Translations under genes and position numbers: made by a program
Shown: positions 22,735-36,168 of the stretch, piece after piece
Numbering within the stretch: the first letter of the stretch is position 1
Layout of the letters: every line of letters starts with the position of its first letter
The notes under the pieces: model-generated
What the model was told of the DNA's origin: nothing
The model's input: the letters and a program-made list of their open reading frames with translations, nothing else
The model's database searches: none
NCBI RefSeq assembly: GCF_032854445.1
Contig: NC_088300.1
Span: 50,525,682 to 50,589,681, forward strand
Reading direction: 5' to 3'
DNA length: 64,000 bases
Source: Liolophura sinensis
Lineage: Eukaryota > Mollusca > Polyplacophora > Chitonida > Chitonidae

Positions 22735-23832
22735 GTATGTCTAGAAAAAATGCTAAGTACAGCTAATGTAAAATACCAAGCAAACACATATTATTATATG
22801 CCAATGAAGAATTGGTTCAGCAGCATGGTGATTTCAAGATGTGTTGTCAAGATTTGGTCTCTGAAAGCCATGTCCTTCTGCCATTTGACATCTATACACA
22901 TGTAAATTTTAAAATACTGTACACTAGCCTGGATATGGACGCATTACACGCTGACCTCACATGATCCAATCATTTATTATCAGGTAAATGATCATGGGAT
23001 AGTGTACTGTGGTATATGTGTAAGTCTGGCAGTTAAAAACAACATGTCAGAAGGTGTGGTATTCTACAGAGGGGAAGATGTAAAGAGTCTAAATTAAAGA
23101 GACAGAAATTCTCATGGAGGTTAGATTCTCATGGACTTTGTTTAGAGAAATCGAAGACCTACATGTAAATGCACGTATCACTTGTTTGAACATTAGTGTG
23201 AACTTAACTTTGTGTTGTTTTATGCTACCTGACAAACGGATTATGATGTCTGGGTACATCATATCATGTCCACTACCCTAAATGGCCTAATATAAGTTGC
23301 TAACTTTTCTAGATTCTGGAAGTTCTGTTTATATTAGCAAGGTGTTTGTGAGATGGTCGGACGGTAGGCTGATATCCTACTGGGAAAGGAGTACATTTCA
23401 GGACCAGAAGTAATATTTCATTGCATTTATTAGTTTCCAAAAATGCTCTTTTGTGGTCGCATTTTGATGTCATTTAGGGTAAGCTATAGTCTGTTGTACA
23501 CAATTTGTTGAAAATCAGTATGGTGAACTTAAAGCCCCAGTCCACAGCGCACGTGCACATGGAGTGATGTCACTATACTGCAGGGCTATTCTGAAGTCAT
23601 TCATCATTCAATTTAGGGATCATCCCAATGACAAGTCAACTCAATGAGTAATCTTATTTAATAGAAATACATTAAAAAGTATAAATAGTAAATTGTTTTT
23701 CATACAACAGCTGTATGTTCATGTGAAAGTCATTCATAAACAGTTGAGCTTATAATAACATTATGAAGCTGACGCATCACGAACGGATAATACAACATTA
23801 CTGTAAGCTTTAAAAGTATGATAAAGAGGGTA

Positions 23833-23873
23833 CTGTATGTGTGTATATATATGTGTGTATATACACACACATT
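23833..23873. repeat. Mixed TG/TA microsatellite
   Basis: A partly palindromic run of gtatgtgtgtatatatatgt followed by gtgtatatacacacac. It could form a hairpin. Confidence 0.85.
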
Positions 23874-24597
23874 TACATGCATCTATAAATACTGAATCAT
23901 AAATTCAAGTCATTATCAATGATGTTGTGATCTTTACGACAAATTAGTCAGCAAAAATACATCAAGATTGATCAGCTTTTCAGTCACAATTTCTGTGCCT
24001 ATTTGACAGAGTTTGGAAACTCACTGGATGAATAATGATGTGTGTAAAGCAGGAAGTCTGCCAGCTTGATAGAGGAAATGTGGGTCGGCTGGCAGTAGCT
24101 ATTGCGGTTCCCCCTAGACCCACAGAAGTTGGATCAGCAGAATAATAATTATGCCCACATGATAAGCGGCCAGCATGCATGTCATCCAAACTCATTTATC
24201 ATTTTTAAACTGACTGATAAGTTAACAAAATGCTGAAGAGTGCAGTTCATCTCAGTACACAATGTGCTAATTTTTTTTTCTTTTGCGCATCAAATGTCTG
24301 AGGACCCATTGAACATTTCCCACCTCCAAAACAAACCACTATCGGCAAGAAATAAAATGAGGGCAAGTGTTAGGCTACAAACATTTATTCGTTCTGAATC
24401 CTTTCAAAAATGAAAGTCTTGTGTCTGGGTTATCAAGATAAAACTGATTTATACATGTAAACCCATATTTCTCAAAATTTTCCAATAACTTTCAGTGTAA
24501 TTTATGCACATTCTTAATTTGATTTGGGACATAACACTTTGGTTGGATTGGCCAATTTCAGGACTTCACAAAAAGTATAATTTTATGAGTCTACACA

Positions 24598-24673
24598 GAA
24601 TAATGCCATTAGAATATGCTCGAATAAACACCTTGTAAACAAGCAAAAAGGTTGCAGCAATACAGTATACAGC
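24598..24673. repeat. Interspersed repeat copy, unclassified
   Basis: It shares, in the same order as 37543-37617, the words gaataatgcc, aatat, cgaataaacacc, aaaaaggttg and acagtatac, with about 75 bp between ends in both. The family is not recognised. Confidence 0.7.
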
Positions 24674-27094
24674 TGTATCTGTTTAAATGTTCTACAGTTA
24701 TAGTCAAGAAAGTTTCACTTATATGACAGTGGTCAGACTTATAAGTGCAGGAAACTAGGTGAAGCCTAGAGAAAACTTCTGCACGAGAGATGATATACCA
24801 GAGATAACTTCTTACAGTTGCAGGGAAAACAGAACGAGTTGGATTGAAGGCCTACATGTATGTTCAGATTCCTGTTTCACTTGCAATCTGTCACGACTCA
24901 GGTCTTATCAAAGTTATAACAATGACATTTTACCATTTCACAAAATCCTACTACCATACATATGTGTTCATTGTACACTAATTGGAAAAATTTTTCTTAT
25001 TTATGATTTACGATTTTACGACCTGTTAATGTGAACTGATGCCCCAGAACAGTTTACCAGGAAGCAGGGCCACTCCAGCATCCCACCCCCTAGCCCTGAG
25101 GGGACTGAGCAACACATACTGGCCCAGACCTCACAGGTCATGTACTGTAATATGTGATCACTGGTGCTAATCAAGTGTTTGAACTATGTCTAAGTACTTC
25201 CTTCCTATAGGCCAACCACAGACCATACTGTACACTGGAGCTTCCTGTATGGTGTAGTGGTTTTCTGGTCCTCTGTCATAAACCACTTATCCCACATGGT
25301 TCAGATTAGATAATACACCCAAAACCAACCTCAACATTTTCTACCAAGAAACGGCTGCTTTGGACGCAGTTTAGTAATCTGCATATGAGGATTAATAGCC
25401 CAGCATGGTGACATCATCATAGTCTAATTATATAACACTTTACCAGTAGCACTTAACTCAGTAAACAAATGTGATACCCATACATTCTGTATGACCACTG
25501 AGAGACAAGGTTAATGATACCCTACATGTGCCTCCAGTGTTAGTATCCTTATGGTTCCAGAAATCATACAGAATCTATATATCGAAACATAACATTCACA
25601 TAACAGTCTTCAACCAAAACATATGCCTGCTTGAGTTTCACCAACCTTCTGCCATTCAGACAAGAAAAAAAGGTTACGGAGACTTTGGAGAATTTATCCA
25701 TTGTAGTTTCTGGACAATGTGCATGTGTTTATTCAATACATCCAAATCACCATAACAACGATTCAAAATTCTAAACTTCACGATAAACTATTCTATCAAG
25801 AATATCCATGCATCTCCACAGGTGTACACAATCTGTGAAAACATGGTTTTGATTACGAGCTTAATTCTGATCAATTGCCATTGGCCATGTCATAGATGTT
25901 TCGGGTTTGAACACACCCAGCTTCGTATTCGGCTTCCAGCTGTCATTTAGAACACGAATGTGGTAATTAACCTGCAGTTATTTTCTCCCTGTTCTGCCCA
26001 AGTTTTTTTTATCACTCATTTATGTACATGTACACTGAAAGTGGAAAATTCTTGACAGTGCAGTACATTTACACATAGAGAATCCTGAGACAAATCTTTC
26101 ACAGTGGAAAATTTAATATGGACTGGCTAAAATTTGTGACATTGATGCAGAAAACATACAAAACAAGGCTTATGAGAAACCCCGACAGCTCGAGGGTAAT
26201 GGCTTCAGTTCAAATGACCTAAGTTTCACAAGATATGTTGAAAACTGGTAACAGCTGACCCAAACATAAAACTTTACTCTGAAGCTGCATATACACCTGT
26301 GAAGTGAACATAGCAAGTCCAAAACTTTGTAGCTTTTACCAAAACAGAAAAATCAAGTGCACTGTCAACATGCTTCAAAGCATGTTTATCAAGCCCAAAA
26401 GTTTCATGAACATATCCTGAAAACTTTGAAATGAACTGACATAAATGATGTGTTTCAGACTGGCAGTTCTAAACCCCTGGCTTACACATAACATGATATA
26501 CATGTTACATAGGTAATTAAAAACACCCCCTAAAGACAAGCAAAAGGATGTCAATAAGGATTACAAATGGTGTTCACACCAGACCAGCACCTGGGTAGAA
26601 AGCACCTAGGACTAAGGGGTGGAGGGTTTATCAGGGGTATCAATAACCAGATAGCCAGTACCTTGATCTGGTCTGATAACAGCAGGCTTTATCAGCTACT
26701 CAAGTGCTCAAATTTCTGACATCTTGTAATACCTGATAAAGGATATAAGCTGATCTGCCACTTTGAAGATAAATTATACATTGTACCGTGACTTACATAG
26801 AGTGTATATATGTAACTCATTGGCATAGACACTTTTGGTTAATCTGTTGTATTTGGGCTTGTACATACAATATACCTAGTGAGCATTCTACAATACAAAC
26901 AATATGTACAGGTGTTTCTACAACTTTCCACAATGTGCACAGGTGTGGTAGGTCTACAAACAAATTTGAGACCTTATTTTCATTTATTTGATGGTTTCGC
27001 TAAGTTATGCTTTGCTCAAAACTTTCTGACTTTAACAAAACTATACACATAGAAGTTGGCCATGTTACTGACACAAACTGTATGAATATCTTCA

Positions 27095-27235
27095 TCATAC
27101 ACTGGTGGCAGGCAGTGTATGATGTTGATGACAACGAACGGCAGATTGTGGGCCCACAAGCATGCTCATACGCGCGACCACTTTAACTGTTGCCAAGGCA
27201 ACCTGAACAGTAGCGATCTTTCAGGTGCACTTTAT
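27095..27235. promoter_or_regulatory. Candidate regulatory element with two perfect palindromes
   Basis: Two 14-bp perfect palindromes lie 29 bp apart: TTGTGGGCCCACAA at 27146-27159 and GTTGCCAAGGCAAC at 27189-27202. The second is an ideal RFX-family X-box with a two-base spacer. The block has several CpG (cgaacg, acgcgcgac) in an otherwise CpG-poor intron and contains no repeat that I recognise. An enhancer or an alternative promoter is possible. Function is inferred from the motifs alone. Confidence 0.5.
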
Positions 27236-28908
27236 TCATGCTGTTCCATCACCATACATTTAAATGTTCATACATGTACAGCATAAAAACTTCAGAAGGT
27301 ATCAGAGCCAATGATGAACAGCCATATGGGGTTTTAACATTTGTCCTAGCAAAGAATGAACTAACTACGAGCCGCATGCAGTCTGCGACAAGGACAAAAG
27401 GAAAATACAAATTCAATTAAGAGGCAATCTTATATAGCGTACATGTGCTTTGTACATGAAGCATTGCTAAATTTTAATACTATAAATTTCATCCATTTTC
27501 AGTGATCTCTTCATCCAGAATAATGAGAAAAATTTGAGGTTTTGTCCAGAGGCGTCTGGAGACTTCTGGCAAACAAACCAGCTGATTATATAAATATGGT
27601 GGGGATGATTGTCAATTAACAGTGAGATGGTCAGAGATGGTTTAGCTGGGCCCTCAGGGTGGGTCAGAGCTGACCACTCCATGTGGACAATGGTCAGCAG
27701 ACACGCATAAGCCTCTGATATTGTCAACCCATCAGTAACAATGAACTTGCACCAGGATACCTGCTGGCAATAAAAAACCGACATGGCTTAATGCATTTTA
27801 CAGCCTCATATCACATAATTTTGCCACACAAAAACATGTATTTGACCATAGGCCATAATCAGACAGAATATAAAAACTGAGGTGTTCTATCCTAATACTG
27901 CCATACAGCTAAAGGGATTTGTATTCTGGTATTATGTGCTAATATCGTCAACGTTAGGCAATGTCCAGCTTTGTGTCCAGTCACTAGGTACATACATGTC
28001 AATGGATGTAATTCTTTATCAGTTGTAATGTAATATTACTATGGACAATGCATACTATGCAGTTTGTGTTTTTGTTTGTGTTTGCCACTATCCACAGTAA
28101 GAGACATTGCATAAAATCGCATGTCCAGATGTGCTAACTGTATACGTTTCCTTATTTAAAAACTTTACACTGGCACACACAATTTCATTTGTACTACACA
28201 TATAAATTTGCTAGTACATATTTAAAGACAAGATGATCTCAGCACTGGTATGCCCTCAGCAGAGACAAAAGCTACACATATCTGCAAACCACCCGATTAC
28301 ATGTGGATGTGCCAGATAGCCACTGTATTATTTGTCTCTTTATGTGTAAATGTACATGTGGATATGGCATTTGTACAGAGCATGGACATGTATGTGAATT
28401 GGCAGATTTTCTAAGAGAAGTTTGATTTGCACAAGCCATATACCTTTAAACCCTAAATGTACACATTCGGACATCATTAACAGTTAATTTTTCAACCTGT
28501 TGGCATGCTTGAAAGGTGTATACTTAAGTGTATTCTGAGAGCATTAATCTGGGTATACTGACAAAATGATACTTTTCGCAAAGCCCTGAAATCAGCCAAT
28601 CAAACAAATGTACTTTTGTCTGCAAAATTAAATGGAAAAGGTGCATACATTGCATTGAAAGTTGCTCTTTCAAATGCAAAAAGGGCGAGGAGGAAGTAGG
28701 GTAATATAAATGATACATGTAGAGGTTAAATATACAGTTTCACTACCATCCTACCATTGTGTAGATTTATTCACATACATGTGCATGTATAGAACAGCAA
28801 TGAAGTACAATGTAGCAATCGATCAAGTTTCCCATATTAATTTTAACCTTGATCATGCAATGTCATATTTGACCATTACGCAAATACTGATATGCTTTAA
28901 CCATTCAT

Positions 28909-29081
28909 TGCTGGCTTCCTCTCCAGCCGTACATGAGAAGGTCTGTCAGCAAACTGCGGATGGTCATGGGTTTCCGCTGGGCTCTGCCCGGTTTCCAACC
29001 ACCATAATGCTGGCTGCCATCGTATAAGTGAAATATTCTTAAGTACGGTGTAAAACACCAATCAAATAAATAAATCAAATA
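28909..29081 (+). mobile_element. SINE copy with 11-bp target-site duplication
   Basis: It reads gctggcttcctctcc, ggtctgtcagcaaactgcgg, atggtcatgggtttcc, gggctctgcccggtttcc, accataatgctggc, gtataagtgaaatattctta and gtacggtgtaaaacaccaat, ending in an aaataaataaatcaaa tail. The 11-bp word taaccattcat flanks it on both sides (28898-28908 and 29082-29092). The tRNA-like head is missing, so this is a 5'-truncated retroposed copy. Confidence 0.93.
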
Positions 29082-29539
29082 TAACCATTCATCAACTACA
29101 CTAAACAGGAGAAAACCCCATGCATACATGTACATGTATTCATGACAATTACTAATTTTATTATGACGTGCATACATAATCTGCACAAACCAAAAGTTTG
29201 TATTAGTAATAACATAAAACGCAGATTTCTAAGTCCCGCATGTATGTACAGGTTTGCCCCCTGTACTAACACAAATGTTAACACAACCCCTAACCTCGTG
29301 GAGTAACCAAAAAAAAAACAAACACGAAACACTAGCCAAAAGCCTGGTCTTGCAGCCGACAACAGGTTTGATAGAGACACCAGTGAAGACAATGTTTCAC
29401 ATTATGTCTGCTCATTGCTGGGTATTGACAAGGAGCTTTGCCACACTCTGCTTCTGTGGGAAAATGGCTTCACAGAGGCGAGGAGTTGAAAGCCTTAAGT
29501 CTGGTATAATTAGCATGGCCAGTTGCATCATTTAATCAG

Positions 29540-29945
29540 ACACAAAGAACGAACAGGGTCTTTGAAGTAAAGCGTCTGATCATTCTGATTGGCTGCTTTT
29601 TTCTCTCCGTGCCAGCTATCAGCTCCACAGCCACGGGGAAGTCTCCGATCGTACTATCAAATTCTGACCACATACAACACGGAGCTGCCTTTGTACTTGC
29701 CGTAATCTGGATAATGGAGGTTTGTGGTGTTCTGCAGTCCGTCTTGGCAAACGGCAAATTCCTTGAAGGCAAATCAGTTTATGTCTCCAAAACATGGCAA
29801 TTCACGAGATGGGCGCGAAAGCTGATGCAGATTACAGAAACGGCGACTGGGCCAAAACCTTTAACAACAGTAATATCAAAATTATCCCTCCCGTTAATAG
29901 CAGCACCAGTCATCTTTGATCTCTATCCCGGATCTTGGTAAAGAA
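29540..29945. other. Less AT-rich, repeat-free intronic block
   Basis: This block stands out by fewer simple repeats and a higher G+C content. It contains gattggct (a CCAAT-box complement), an E2F-like gggcgcgaaa at 29811-29820, and overlapping open frames on both strands (110 codons plus, 78 codons minus). The encoded sequences match nothing I recognise. A conserved noncoding element is more likely than a gene. Confidence 0.3.
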
Positions 29946-32072
29946 CACATTTTACACGCTGGACATCCTGTTTTCTCCATACTGTAATTCCCTTCAAACA
30001 TGGCAATAGCTGTAAACAGCCGTTTACTTCTCGACATGGACCTTATCAAACCTCACCACTCTTATTACAATTATAAAAATCACCAGCCTCGCAAAGCCTT
30101 TGAAGTTTTTTCTGACCTTTTCCTGGTTTTAAGGAAATTCAATACAGCACAATTCCACATAATCATGTGCATTATACAAGACCACATAATCATGTAAATT
30201 TATACAAGACAAAAGAAGCATGTGCATGATTAAAAAAAGTGAAATCAAATGTAACATGTCTCCTCTTGACTGAAGTAAATGTATTTTATTTGGAATAAAA
30301 CAAAGAACCCAAAACAAATTTATACAAATGCCTGGTTTAAAACATTAAACTTTCTCTTTTCCTTCAGTTTGTACAGAAATCCATTAATAAAAAATCCCCA
30401 CACTCTAAAAAAGTCAATATGGTTGACCCTGAGTCCCCTGACGAAGATTAAAATGCACATGTACACGGGGAAGTGTTGACAAAACATTTAAACTGAAGTT
30501 TCCCCTCCGGTTAACATGTGACCAACTGTGGAGACACACATCCATTATTGATTTTCACCTAAAGAGGCCCATTATCCGAATGGCTCCAAATTGCTAACCG
30601 AATCCAAACACTTGGCAAAAAACCTGTTTGGCATAAGCAATGTTTCTGGAGAATCTCAGTCATTATCCCGCTCATGCACTAGTTGCACAAGACTAGGACC
30701 CAGACTCCAAACAGTAATCGGTGTGTCTAAACTTGCCTAATGTGCAAGAGTCAGAAGAAATTGCAGACTACTGCAAAATAAACACATTTCCAAACTGCAA
30801 TTTGATGAGAAGTGGAAAGTCATCAAAGTAGAAAATTGCTCTTATATTTCTCGTCTTGGTTTTAATGGCTTAGACTAACTGTGCCGTCAGATACATCTAC
30901 GGTTGGGCATGCCGGCTTAGCAGCTTGCCACTTAACTGTCACTTCCCTCTGATGGCTCACCAATCAGGTGACAAGGAAATTAAATTTCGACAGTCCAAGC
31001 CTACTGAAAATGCTTCCATTGCTTTCAGAAGCCAGCGGGAAATGGAAATGAGGAGAAAATTCGCAGAGATCTTAGCAAGGATGTATTTATGGTGATTACA
31101 AATGTATGAGCACGGGAAGAAAAACTGCGGAGAGGCTACCTGATGAATGCACTGTGTGCCGTCAGGGACAATGGCCAGCAGGAAAAGGACCTGCAACTTT
31201 ACAAGAGCTGGCCAGCAAAGATGCTGTGAATGATGAGACCCCCATCGATCATCTCCACACCATTTTGGTCATGACAGCACAATTTGCACCTCAAACCTGG
31301 ACAAAAAGGGGTGGTTTGGGAACTACTGGAACACGCTGAGTTATTCGTGGCTAAATTCTCTCTATGTGACTCCAGCACCCGGGGGTGGGGTGGGGTGGGG
31401 AGGGACTGGACAACAGACATGGTATCTCATCTCAATGTCAACACAAAATCCTTCCAAACAGAACAGTACATGTAGCTCATCTCAATGTCAACGCAAAAAC
31501 CATTCCAGACAGGTCAGTGCCAACATCTGGCTGCCAATGGCAGACTGCTGGGATTTTGGGAAGCTTTGTGTGCAAAATAAAAAAAAAAACAAACAAGAAA
31601 AATGGATACGAATATGCGTATGATGATTCAACCAGACAGGTTCTGTAATATTCAAGTCAAATCCGTATCATCGAAAAGTCTAACAATGAAAAGACATATG
31701 GATGCACATCCACTTGTCCAGCGGGATTTTCTCCTGGCTTGGAGGGCTCATCCAAAGCCATATGACTCTGAGACAGGTACAATCAGACAGGTGCTCTAAT
31801 TATCCTAAAGATCAAATCATTATCATCACATTCTACCTCAACATGTCACACACACTGGGACTCCTGGACAGAACCATACTGTACTGTATCCTGCTATGCA
31901 TGTATTTACAAGTATAATGACATGTATTACTCTGATCACCTAACCATGGTTCATGCATATCGAATTGCACTTGTATCTCTTACTTCTAGATATCTGCAGC
32001 GTAATTCTTGTCAAATGGCCTTAGCCTTACGGGGTCACACTGCATATTCTATAATGTGGTCAGAGCACACCT

Positions 32073-32132
32073 GATTTTTAAAGACCTAAAAAGTAGTCCA
32101 TCGATTTTTAAAGACCTAAAAAGTAGTCCATC
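32073..32132. repeat. Perfect 30-bp tandem duplication
   Basis: Two identical head-to-tail copies of a 30-bp unit starting gatttttaaagacctaaaaa and ending gtagtccatc. No further copies are adjacent. Confidence 0.97.
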
Positions 32133-32636
32133 TCAGGCCGTATAACATCAACTCACTCCTCCCTCAGTGTCTTTTTACAGAGCAGCGTCTGTTGACAGTA
32201 AAACTAAGGGAGGTTAACCAAGCATTGAGAATTTTGTAAAGATGTAGGGGTGGGTGTAACCCCTCAAGACCGAAAGGCCTTGTTATGCTCAAAGAATCCC
32301 TCTCATCCTGTATATCTCTCCAAGATGCTAGGGTGAGAGGGCGGAATTGGTCTCAAACCATGTTGCCCTATGAAATATGACATCATGTTCCTGCACTCAA
32401 GCTACTGTAATATATTTTCTACTAAAGAAAATGCCACAATATGGCTGCAATATTGTCAAAGTAACATTAAGCCATAATCATTTATTCTACAGAGAAAAGC
32501 AGCAGTTGGCTGCTTTTTGGGGATTTTTATATTTATGAAGAATCACAAATCAACACGTTTTCTAGATTCTCTTAAATAAACTCAAAAAGTTTTTGTTCAT
32601 ATAAACATGTGCATGTACACATGTCCAACCTATCAG

Positions 32637-32790
32637 GGCCCAGTTTTATGAATCTCCTATCTAAAGTTCATTAAACTGCTTCAGTCTAATGTGGATTGTT
32701 TCTCAAAAAAAAAAAACCTGTGACAAATGAAAGTCGAACACTTAATCAGGCCCCAGAATCACAAAGCAATCTTAGACATGGTCAAAATTA
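32637..32790. repeat. Fragments of foldback-type repeat
   Basis: It has gggcccagttttatgaatct at the left and ggccccagaatcacaaagca about 110 bp later. These resemble the end sequences of the foldback elements at 38691 and 49236. The two ends are in direct rather than inverted orientation, so this is not an intact element. Confidence 0.4.
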
Positions 32791-35700
32791 AAAAATTATT
32801 AAAATTGTTATTTCTCATGTAACAAGGTCAAAATATTGCTTGATAATGTAAATTCTGGTTAAGTTACTCAAAGCACTAACTCACTGACTTCTGGTTAAGT
32901 TACTGTAAAAAAAAATGTAAGTCTACGATCACTTCGTGATCCCAGGGCAATGGTACAGCAAAGGTTAAGCAAATAGATTTAGATAACTATTCCCAGGGTT
33001 ACAGAAAAACTCTTCTGATTACACCATACCTGTCCACAACAAACAGTCAACAAATATGAGAAGATGGTGGCAGGGTTCTTACAATCAAGACAGTACCTGC
33101 CCACAAGCTGATAACTAAGTCTACAAATGGATTGGTACAATTGCTGTACAATCAACTCTTGGTTTGGATAATCCTGTCACTGGATTTACTAGATCAAACC
33201 TGATTTACACCAATCAATAACTATCAGTGGAGGGTAAATGAAGCAAATCAGAAAAATAACAAAGGCCTTAAAAGCTTACAGTTGAAATTGGCAAGTCTAC
33301 AATCATCATTTGGCAAATCAATTCAAACACTCAGAACAGGCAGTTTAATTGCTGGTAATTAAGATGGTGAAGTGTTATGGATGGGCATGTCCCTGTGTCG
33401 GTGAACAATTAACCCATAACTCTGAGAATTGGGAGGTCAACAAATGTGTTAAACTTTCATGTGTACATACCAACCAACTGTCAATATTCAATTTACTTAA
33501 CGTCACGACAAATTAGCCGGGTATTCCAAAACTGCGAGTCTAATGTACAGCCTATCTGTTGTCAAGTCTGGTTTCAGTGCTCCACAGAGACAGGGGTGTG
33601 AAGGCGTTATTTGATCAGCCCTACATTCGACAGTAATGGAATTTAGAGAACATTCTTCTAATGATTTCTCAAAGCCGGTCACTCAACCTGCAAGTCCCAC
33701 CAGCAGCAAATGCAACTGAAAATCAATAGAGAAGAAGTTCCTGCAACAAGGGTTTCCCCAAAAGTCGATTCTGCACAAAATGCAAGACGACTTTATCGGG
33801 CTTTCTCCTCTAAGTGCAGTTCTGCAGTATGTGTCCATGTCCTCTAGACTGCACATGGCGCCTTCAGTAATTTCATCTTTACTGAGCTGCAAATAAATAC
33901 CACCACTACACAAATGAGACCTGCGGAGTCAGAACTATAAAAACAAAAATCACAGTCTATTATAGAATTCAAACTTTATCATCTCCAAAACAAAGAGCTA
34001 AGCCAATAAACCAGTTTAACCCATGCATCTAAATTCTCAGCAAGTGCAATGTCTGGACCAGTGGTTCAATGGGGCCAACTCAATAAATCACTCTTATTGC
34101 TGATGATTTACTGCTTACGGGTAGTAAAAAACGAACACACCGTGGGTAGTTCACAAGGAAAAGGATTCAAAAGTACAAACACATGTACATGTAACTGAGA
34201 GTTTTCAAATTATATCCCAAATATTTACTTTAGAGAAATCCATGTGCACTGAAAGTCAGGCAATTGTAGCTTTCTTGGTTTGATTCCAAATCATTAAGTT
34301 CACTCACAGCCATATTAATTACTTGAACATGTACCAGAATTGAAACTAGAAATAAAAATACTGTCAAAAAATCTTATATCTGCGAAGTTTGAAGAATAAG
34401 CTCTCATTTCTCAGTAATGACATCAATAAAGTAAAATATGTACAGCAAGGGGTAATGTTAGAAAAAAATAGAACATTCAACAAACTAGACATCGAAACAA
34501 ATATATTTAACTATGTTACAGAATACAATTACATATTTACTGAAAAATGTTCGGTGATCAAACAAATTCACAAAAATGATCAAAACAATACACAAAATAA
34601 CAGGAACATGCTCTGTACTCCAATTACATTTTGTGTTCAACAAAAGGAGGAGGAGGAGAGAAAGAGAGAGAGAAAAGCTAAAACAGTTTCACCAGAACAT
34701 GTATGCACATGTATATTCAATTCCAATACACAATGGCGCCGGACATCCCAGTCAAAAAGTGTGTCACGAATGATTAAAATCACAAGAGAAAATTGGTGAG
34801 GGGAAAAAAAACACACACAGCCTTTGTCCATCAATCGGTTTTAGGTTGATATGATAGCCTCAGTTTAGAGATTATTATTACACATTTTGAAGAGAATAAG
34901 GGAAGGGTCACAACAGAATCATACAGACAACCATGTCCCAGTGGACCAGCCAAATTAGATTCCAGCTCCACATGTTACTAATTAGCGTGAAGAGAAGGAG
35001 TGATCCTTTCCATAGGAACAATCGAAGCAGTCCTTCTCAGTGGCTTTATCACATCAAGCCCTATCATGCAGTGCTCATTTTCAGCCTGTCCCGCTCTGAA
35101 AATGACACCCTAGGTTATGGCATCTGTGCCATAAACTACAAACCCTTATTAAATTTCTGCCATTGCCAAGTCAGTTGAGGAAATGGTGACAGGCCAGTCT
35201 GGTCATTGTCCCAGTGGTTGTACAGAAGAACTAGCTGTGATAATGTTTGGTGCCGTAAGATTAGAGTGTTAAATTCCAGCACTGGGGCTACAAGAGGTGC
35301 CAGGGAGTGGGAGAGGGAGGGAATGAAGCTAATGGTTGAGGGGTTAAGGGCATTAGTGTAAAGTAATTAAGGAAGGAAGGCCAGTTGTGAATGAATCATC
35401 TCTCTAACGACGTTTGTTCAGTAAAATAACCCATTTATGACAGGATGTTCCCACTGACCATGGGATTGAACAACAAAGCAATCTGGAATGTAATGGTCGC
35501 ACAGAACAGCCTTTTTCAAATAACCTTCATTCATTCTCAGCCTTTACTGGATTATGCATCTGACTCAAACAGATGTACATATAGCTGAATTCATGCCAAA
35601 TTTAGCATCATTTTTTTGGTTATTTTTCCCCACATAATGTGAAAAGAAACCTACCCATCTTAAATGAAACAAATGCAACATTTCCATGGGATAATAAAAA

Positions 35701-36133
35701 TACATGTAAATGAAAACATTCAAGATTATGAGTTAATAATAAAGTAGTAATAAAAAGTGTATATTTGAGTACATATGTCAATACACATCACACCTGGATG
35801 AAAGTTTTTTCAATGTTAGAATCATGAGCGAAATACAGCGTTACATTTCACTGGCTCTCTGCAACATTTCTTCCAAAGGCAAGGTACATGTACCTTGAAC
35901 TGCAGACAAAAATCTCTCTAACAGCCAATCAAATGCAGCCATGTATTAATAAACAACAGTCATCAATTTTCAAACAACTTACTACATGTAATGATAACTT
36001 GAAGAGCATGTGGACTTTTGTGAACTTCTATTCACAAGTATATGTACCACTACAAGCATATACAGACATTGATAAAAATCTGACCAACCTGGAGCAAAAT
36101 GAACATAAATTTGGAATGAGATGAATTCTACTA

Positions 36134-36137
<4 letters not shown>

Positions 36138-36166
<29 letters not shown>
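36138..36166. repeat. Poly-A tract
   Basis: About 28 consecutive A. Another poly-A run of about 17 lies near 37427. Confidence 0.95.

Positions 36167-36168
<2 letters not shown>

Noticed and set aside
23531-23545. The word aaagccccagtcc shared with 60315
   Set aside because: The similarity does not extend beyond about 15 bp, so a repeat family cannot be claimed.
24816-24887. A 72-nt minus-strand segment with a GTAAGA donor and an AG acceptor, the exact size of an LRR exon
   Set aside because: The translation in phase 2 lacks the LxxLxLxxN pattern, contains no Asn ladder residue and has no pyrimidine tract before the acceptor. The size match is a coincidence.
28905-29392. Overlapping minus frames of 93 and 98 codons
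   Set aside because: The first reads through the SINE copy. Neither product shows a domain or conserved pattern.
32931-32945. Small inverted repeat gatcacttcgtgatc
   Set aside because: It is a 6-bp arm with a 3-bp loop, too short to separate from chance in 64 kb.
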